This document shows, one piece after another, positions 8,562 through 13,569 of a DNA stretch of 13,569 bases. The notes below the pieces were generated by a model, which saw nothing but the letters and a program-made list of their open reading frames with translations, had not been told where the DNA came from and did no database searches. The translations under genes and the position numbers were made by a program. The stretch's first letter is position 1; each line of letters opens with the position of its first letter. The DNA comes from an uncultured Mycoplasma sp. (GTDB lineage Bacteria; Bacillota_I; Bacilli_A; Mycoplasmatales; Metamycoplasmataceae): NCBI GenBank assembly GCA_949284615.1, contig CASDWL010000005.1, positions 1 to 13,569 on the forward strand, given 5' to 3'.

Positions 8562-9560
8562 ATGGAAAAAACAATTATATTTGATGTAATGGGTAATGAT
8601 AATGGTATTAAAGCTGGCTGTATGGCTGCTTATGATTTTGTAAAGTCTAACATTGAATATAAAATTATTTTAGTTGGAAATAAAGATGAAATTAAGAAAT
8701 ATTGTTTGGAAAATGAACAAATTAAAATATTTCATAATCCAAATTCAGTTTCTAAATCTTCAGAAACCATATTAGATTCTTATAAAGAAAATAATTCCAT
8801 GAATAGCGCATTGCAGCTTTTAAAAGAGGGGAGTGGGAGTGCTGTTCTTTCATCAGGAGATAGTGGAAAATATTTAGCAAGTTCAATTATGATTATGAAA
8901 AGATTACCAAATATTTCTCGTCCAGCATTTATGTCTATTATTCCTACAATAATTGATAATAAAAAATTTATACTTTTAGATGAAGGTGCAAATTTAGTAA
9001 CTAATGAGGATTATCTAGTTCAATGAGCAAAAATAGGTGCAGCTTTTTCTAAAAGTGTTTTAAAAGTAAAAAATCCTAAGGTATCTATTTTAAATATAGG
9101 AACTGAAGATTACAAAGGGTTTGATTACCATCAAAAAGCAAATAATATCTTAAAATCATCAGATTTAAAATTTGAATATCAAGGTTTTATTGAATCTAGA
9201 TATTTATTAGAAGGAAAAACAGATGTTGTTATTTCAGATGGATATAGTGGAAATATAACTTTAAAATCATTAGAAGGAACAGTTCTTTCTTTTTCTAAGT
9301 TAATCAAAGAAAAAATAAAGAAGAATATTTGAAGAAAATTTTGTGCTTTATTAATGCATAGAGTATTTAAAGATATCAAAGAACATTTAGATTATAGAAA
9401 TGTTGGTGCTGCTTGAATTTTAGGTGTTAATGGATTAGTTATCAAATCACATGGAAATAGTGATCAAAAAGCTTATTTAGGTGCATTGAATCAAATCAAA
9501 TTAGCAATTGAATCAAATGCTCTAGAAGAATTTAAGAAAGCTTTGGAAGATAATCAATAA
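8562..9560 (+). CDS. plsX: Phosphate acyltransferase PlsX
   Basis: A 332-residue protein, essentially the length of B. subtilis PlsX (333). Motifs are FDVMGNDNG at the N-terminus (family DxMGGD), SSGDSGKYLASS followed by LPNISRPAF (family SAGNTGA...RPA), VVISDGYSGNITLKSLEG and NVGAAWILGVNG. PlsX interconverts acyl-ACP and acyl-phosphate at the membrane surface; PlsY then acylates glycerol-3-phosphate. With FakA upstream, the likely flow is scavenged fatty acid to acyl-phosphate, with PlsX making or using acyl-ACP. Trp codons (about residues 156, 257 and 285) are TGA. GGAG (8553-8556) precedes the ATG by five bases. The stop overlaps the rnc start by one base. Confidence 0.95.
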
Positions 9561-10246
9561 TGAGAAAAAAATACCCTTTAAATAATTTATTTAAAATATT
9601 GAAAATTAAACCAAGAAATATTAATATATATTATCAAGCATTAACTCATAAAACTTTTTCTAATGAAAATAAAAAATATAAATCATATGAAAAATTAGAA
9701 TTTTTAGGAGATTCTATATTGCAAATGTATTCAAGTTTATATATTTTTAATATGTTTTATGAAGAAGTGGAAGGAACAATGAGCATTATAAGAGCTAAAA
9801 TTGTTTCTGAAGAAACATTGTCTAAAGTAATCAAAGAAAATAAAATAAACACTTTTTTAATTTGTTCTAACAATGCTGAAGAATTAATGAATAACAACGG
9901 AATTTGTTGTGACATTTTTGAATCACTTTTAGCTGCAATATATATTGATTTAGGGGAAAATGAAGCTATTAATTTTTTAAATAAATTTTTATTTTCTAAA
10001 ATTAAATTAGATTTGGAAAATAAAAATAATTTAAAAGACTTTAAAACTAGATTGCAAGAGTTATTACAATCAATGACTAAAAATCCTATTAATTATCATT
10101 GTATTCAAGATGAAAATAATATGTGAAGTTGTAAGGTAATATGTGACAACATAAATTATGGTCGGGGTAGAGGAAAAACTAAAAAAGAAGCTGAAGTTGA
10201 GGCAGCAAAAAATGCTTTAAGTAAATTAAAAACCATAAAAATCTAA
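9560..10246 (+). CDS. rnc: Ribonuclease III
   Basis: A 228-residue double-strand-specific endonuclease that processes rRNA precursors and other structured RNA. The catalytic domain has the signature YEKLEFLGDSIL with Glu47 and Asp51, EGTMSIIRAKIVS (71-83), and DIFESLLAAIYID with Asp118 and Glu121, so all four acidic metal-binding residues are present. The C-terminal double-stranded-RNA-binding domain (about 158-223) has DFKTRLQELLQ and GRGRGKTKKEAEVEAAKNAL. A single TGA Trp sits near residue 190. Arg202, in the RNA-binding domain, is encoded by CGG (10163-10165), a codon avoided or even unassigned in some mollicutes. The start overlaps the plsX stop (TAATG), showing tight coupling. It ends two bases from a convergent minus-strand gene. 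In many Firmicutes smc follows rnc; here it does not. Confidence 0.96.
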
Positions 10247-10260
10247 TTTTATTTTTTAAT
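10225..10260. terminator. AT-only inverted repeat between convergent genes
   Basis: ATTAAAAA (10225-10232) can pair with TTTTTAAT (10253-10260), with an inner TAAAA/TTTTA pairing. The repeat spans both stop codons (10244-10246 plus, 10249-10251 minus), and T-rich sequence follows on the plus side. It is positioned as a bidirectional terminator, but such repeats arise by chance in AT-rich DNA. Confidence 0.35.
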
Positions 10261-11076
10261 GAATTTTTTATAAACAATTCAAATGAAAAATGGAAACACC
10301 AAAATAATTAAAATTGAAATAAAGAATATTTTGGCATAATGTTTATTTTTTTCTTTTACTAATTCATCAATTTCTAATTGAGATATAACTTCATTACCAA
10401 AAAAAGATTGAATATCAATTATTCTTTTCTTTCTATAAATAGTGAAATAAATATGCATTGCTAATGTGGTTATTAAAATGGTTATTAAAATTATTCCAAT
10501 ATTTTCTGGGTTATGAGCAATAGCTCTTATTCAACCTGAAAAATCAAATATTCATCATTGAACATCTTTTAATCATCAAAATAACAATATAAAAATAATT
10601 CCATAAAATAATATTGCTAAAACAATTCAATTTTGTCTTGTTTGAGATTTATATAAATTCAAATACATATTAGTAACAAAAGGGGGAGTTAATCTAGATC
10701 CTTCCATTAAAGATTCTCTATACAAATTAATTGATGCATTTAATTGTTTTGTATTTAATAAAATTGTTATTAATTTTCATGAAATTAAACAAAATGAAAA
10801 TGATGCAGGAGCATATCAAAATTTGTTAACTTTTTCTTTATAAATGGTTGCCATTAAAATGAATCATATAATATTTGCGATTAGTAATATTGAAGAAAAA
10901 ATTATTAAAAATAATTGTTTATTTTTTTCATGTTTAAATACTTTATATATACCATTTGGAATAATAGCTTTAGGGTCTCTAATATAAGAAGAATCTATCT
11001 TCTTTATTGACATTTTCTCAGGAGATTCTATAAATGTAATTGTTCCAGTATTATAAATAGGTTTTAATTCTAACAT
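10249..11076 (-). CDS. Multi-pass membrane protein, unknown function
   Basis: A 275-residue protein with eleven Trp, all TGA. After a polar N-terminus of about 58 residues, hydrophobic segments lie at about 59-80 (LFLIIFSSILLIANIIWFIL), 90-108 (YAPASFSFCLISWKLITIL), 148-165 (IVLAILFYGIIFILLFWW), 190-208 (IGIILITILITTLAMHIYF) and 250-269 (IFFISILIILVFPFFIWIV). Between the second and third is the polar loop SLMEGSRLTPPFVTNMYLNL. The build recalls the MSC_0882-type uncharacterised membrane proteins of mollicutes, but I cannot confirm this. It is 17 bases downstream of the ABC ATPase gene and probably co-transcribed with it. No clear Shine-Dalgarno site precedes the ATG; Met21 is an alternative start. 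No transport motif or catalytic residue is evident. Confidence 0.82.
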
Positions 11077-11093
11077 AACAAATATATTTTATA

Positions 11094-12017
11094 TTATTGT
11101 TCTACCTTTTCATCACTTATTATTATTCCTTTATTTAAAACTACTTTTCTTGTAGCATATTTAATAACTCCAGGATCATGAGATACCATGACAATTGTTG
11201 TTCCTTTTTCTATATTTATTTTTTTTAGTAATTCCATTACTGTAATTCCTGTATTTTTATCTAATGCACTTGTTGGTTCATCTGCAAAAATAATATCTGC
11301 ATTTTTAGCAAGAGCTCTCAAAATAGAAATTCTTTGTTGTTGCCCTCCGGACATTTGTGAAGGGTATTTATCAATAACATCTAACAAATCAAATTCTTCA
11401 AAAGCTTTTTTAATATCAAAATTTTTTCTATCTTTATGTTTTTGTAATATTAAACCTGTTTCTACATTTTCATAACCTGTGATGTTATTTAGTAGATGAT
11501 ATTGTTGGAAAATAAAAGCAATATGTTGTCTTCTAAATCGAGTTAATTCCTCGTTAGATAAATATGGTAAATTTACATTTTCCACAACTACATCGCCATA
11601 ATCTGCTCTATCTAAACCAGACATTATATTTAATAAAGTTGATTTTCCGCTACCTGATTTTCCAAATAAAATTAAAAATTCTCCTCTTTTCACTTTTAAA
11701 TCAATACCTTTTAAAATTTGGGCAACTTTATTGCGAGAGACACGATAGTTTTTATATATATTTTTAACTTCAATTACATAACCAGAATTGTTTTGTAAAT
11801 GATAATTAGCATCTTTTTTTCTTTTTTTCTTCATTCTTTGAATGTCTTTTCAATTAACTTTAATTATTTCTGTAGTATCAAAAGTGGGAGTAGAATTTTT
11901 TAATTCATCCACATCTAATAAAAAATCATCTTTATCTTTTGATTCATTTAAGGAATAATTAGGATTAGATATATTTTTTGCTTTTATATTTTGAAATTTT
12001 CTAAATCATTTTTTCAT
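11094..12017 (-). CDS. ABC transporter ATP-binding protein, MacB/LolD type
   Basis: A 307-residue ATPase. Domain features are Walker A GKSGSGKST (119-127), Q-loop in FIFQQYHLL (Gln171), signature MSGGQQQR (222-229), Walker B IIFADEP (Asp246, Glu247), D-loop SALD and switch His280 in MVSHD. The GRADYG-like DRADYG and ARRQ-like FRRQHIAFIFQ sequences are typical of MacB/LolD/FtsE-type ATPases that work with FtsX-fold permeases, and such a permease gene lies 16 bases upstream. The start at 12017 is chosen over Met62 (11834) because AAAGGA (12024-12029) is correctly spaced before it and TGA codons 4 and 56 read as Trp. This leaves an unusual N-terminal extension of about 80 residues, with an acidic middle and a basic KKKRKK before the ATPase core. 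The substrate is unknown; exporters, lipoprotein handling and peptide efflux are all possible. Confidence 0.9.
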
Positions 12018-12023
12018 GTTATA

Positions 12024-12029
12024 TCCTTT
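12024..12029 (-). promoter_or_regulatory. Shine-Dalgarno site that sets the ABC ATPase start
   Basis: AAAGGA on the minus strand lies six bases before the ATG at 12017, in the 16-base gap after the permease stop. The internal Met62 has only a too-close AAAGA before it. This supports the longer protein with its N-terminal extension. Confidence 0.7.
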
Positions 12030-12033
12030 GATC

Positions 12034-13569
12034 TTATTTTAATAAAATAATTGGTTTAATTCTACCTTGAATTATTCAAGAAATCATACATGTTAGAGCA
12101 AATATAAATGATACTATTCCAAATGTTATTAAAATATGGATAATATTTAGACCCATAGGAAGTAATATAGATGTTGTTGACATAATTGAAGATAAGAAGA
12201 ATGGAATGAATAATCATACAACTAAAATAGACAGGATGACTGAGATAAGAACAATAGGAATATATATTGAGAAGAACATTAATATTTTTTCACGATTAAT
12301 ATAACCCAATATACTTAGTATTGCTATATTTCTTTCATTTTCTGTAATAATCATTGAGGTAACCATTATTAAAATAGTTAATGATATAACAAATGATATT
12401 GACATTATAATCATCATTGCTTGATTTATTGTACTTGATGCTTGAGTTATATATTCTTCTTCAATCCCTTGAGAAATTGCACTTACTAATGATGATTTTA
12501 AAGCATCATCTGTGAATATATCTACAAATTTTTTAATTGATGAATTAGCTTTTATAGTATTAGAATTGTTGATAGATTGATCTATATCACCTGAATTAAA
12601 AGTTAAATTTAATGAATCTAATTCTAAAAATTCTAAAATTTTATTATTAATTAATTCATTATTTCATTCAGGATATAATCTTGATAAATTAAGTGCAAAT
12701 AGAGAAATATTTTGTCCATCACTGGATAGATTATAAAATAATTGCCTATATGTATTAATAATATTTTGCTTTTCAGATGCAGTTAAATTATTAATATCTT
12801 GAGTTGAATAGTAAATTTTATTATTTGCTGATCAATAACCATTTAATGCATATAAAGACAACATATTAACCACACTAATTGATTTTTCATCATTTGATAA
12901 TATTCCATTATATTCATTATCATTTAAATTTAAAATTTTATTTGCCACTCTTTGTAAAGTTATTCACTCTTCATTAATATAAGTGTCACTTATTCCAACA
13001 ATTTTAAATTTATATATAGTTTTTACATTATTTAATGAATTTAATCTATTCATTAATTCTTTATCAAATCTATCTTTACTATTATTAACATATAAATCTA
13101 TTGTATTTCCAATATTTAGATTATATTTATATGCAACAACTTGATTGATTACTAATGGATAAATATCTACTTCATTGAATGAAGTTAATTGATTGAATAA
13201 ATTATTACCAAAAGAATCCACTAGTGCAATGTTTTGAGAATTTTCATTATAACCTACAATATTCGGTTTTAAAGTAGAATCATGAACACTTTGAGTTTCC
13301 AAGTATGTAAATGTTTCATCAATAATATTAGATGATGTATTTCGAGTTAAAAAATTTGCTCCTGGTGTAATAAAATAATCCATTTGATACTCAGGCATTA
13401 TAGTTTGAATATCACTAGGCAATTTATTGTTATTAATATTAGTTATATCAAAATTTAACATGTTATTATAAGCTCAAACTAAGAAATTTCTATATTCTGT
13501 TCTTATTTTATTTGATAACTCTTCTCCTGTGATAATCAGATTTTGATCAACATAAGAATTGTTAATAGA
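12034..13569 (-). CDS. ABC transporter permease, FtsX/MacB fold, N-terminus cut by window edge
   Basis: The last 511 residues of a permease whose start lies beyond 13569. The visible N-terminal 380 or so residues are hydrophilic, Asn/Ser/Tyr-rich and apparently extracytoplasmic, with MacB-like periplasmic-core phrases (YPLVINQVVAYKYNLNIGNTI, then FKIVGISDTYI). The C-terminal 130 residues hold the FtsX core: a membrane helix (MMIIMSISFVISLTILIMV), the cytoplasmic coupling segment NERNIAILSILGYINREKI, then two or three further helices and a short basic tail. The ILSILGY segment is the family's LRALG motif that contacts the ATPase. TGA encodes Trp at several places. Spiroplasma permeases of this class are often very large, so most of the gene may be outside. 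Substrate is unknown. Confidence 0.85.

Noticed and set aside
11188..11475. Plus-strand frame opposite the ABC ATPase
   Set aside because: It is antisense to Walker B and the signature motif of a clearly recognised gene, and has no start signals.
1..13569. CRISPR array, insertion sequence, prophage or defence system
   Set aside because: No regularly spaced direct repeats, transposase, integrase or nuclease-defence motifs were seen. Every substantial stretch belongs to a housekeeping, transport or unknown gene.

Overview
The window is chromosomal DNA of a wall-less bacterium of the class Mollicutes, most likely a Spiroplasma or a close Entomoplasmatales/mycoides-group relative. Seen directly: extreme AT richness, and TGA read as tryptophan in almost every gene (one TGG was noticed, in ezrA, at residue 378). 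Read with the standard code most genes look broken; with TGA as Trp every one is a single intact frame. The lipoprotein signal peptide, GapN and the fatty-acid scavenging genes also fit this group.

Layout. 1-70: noncoding, with a strong hairpin. 71-4889, minus strand: a small lipoprotein with its own promoter, then (in transcription order from 4889 leftward) ezrA, thiI and gapN, closely spaced and probably one operon. 4890-4977: a divergent intergenic region with a good minus-strand promoter. 4978-6558, plus: a large unrecognised Lys/Asn-rich coiled-coil protein, ending in a hairpin that also carries the -10 box of the next operon. 6606-10246, plus: a tight operon of an Asp23/YloU-like protein, fakA, plsX and rnc, with gaps of 1 and 2 bases and a one-base overlap. 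10249-13569, minus, convergent with rnc: (in transcription order) a FtsX/MacB-type ABC permease cut by the window edge, its ATPase, and a multi-pass membrane protein of unknown role.

How the genes fit together. FakA and PlsX belong to the route by which bacteria lacking fatty-acid synthesis activate scavenged fatty acids to acyl-phosphate for phospholipid synthesis. The order yloU-fakA-plsX-rnc is, from memory, a collapsed version of the Bacillus subtilis region yloU-yloV-sdaA-recG-fapR-plsX-fabD-fabG-acpP-rncS. The ezrA-thiI pair likewise recalls B. subtilis ezrA-braB-nifZ-thiI. Both look like reductive evolution of an ancestral Firmicute order.

I see no RNA genes, CRISPR arrays, insertion sequences, phage genes or defence system. 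The most interesting material is the unrecognised 526-residue protein divergent from ezrA, the apparent rule that operon-leading genes have very short leaders without Shine-Dalgarno sites while internal genes have them, and the terminator/promoter overlap at 6539-6600.
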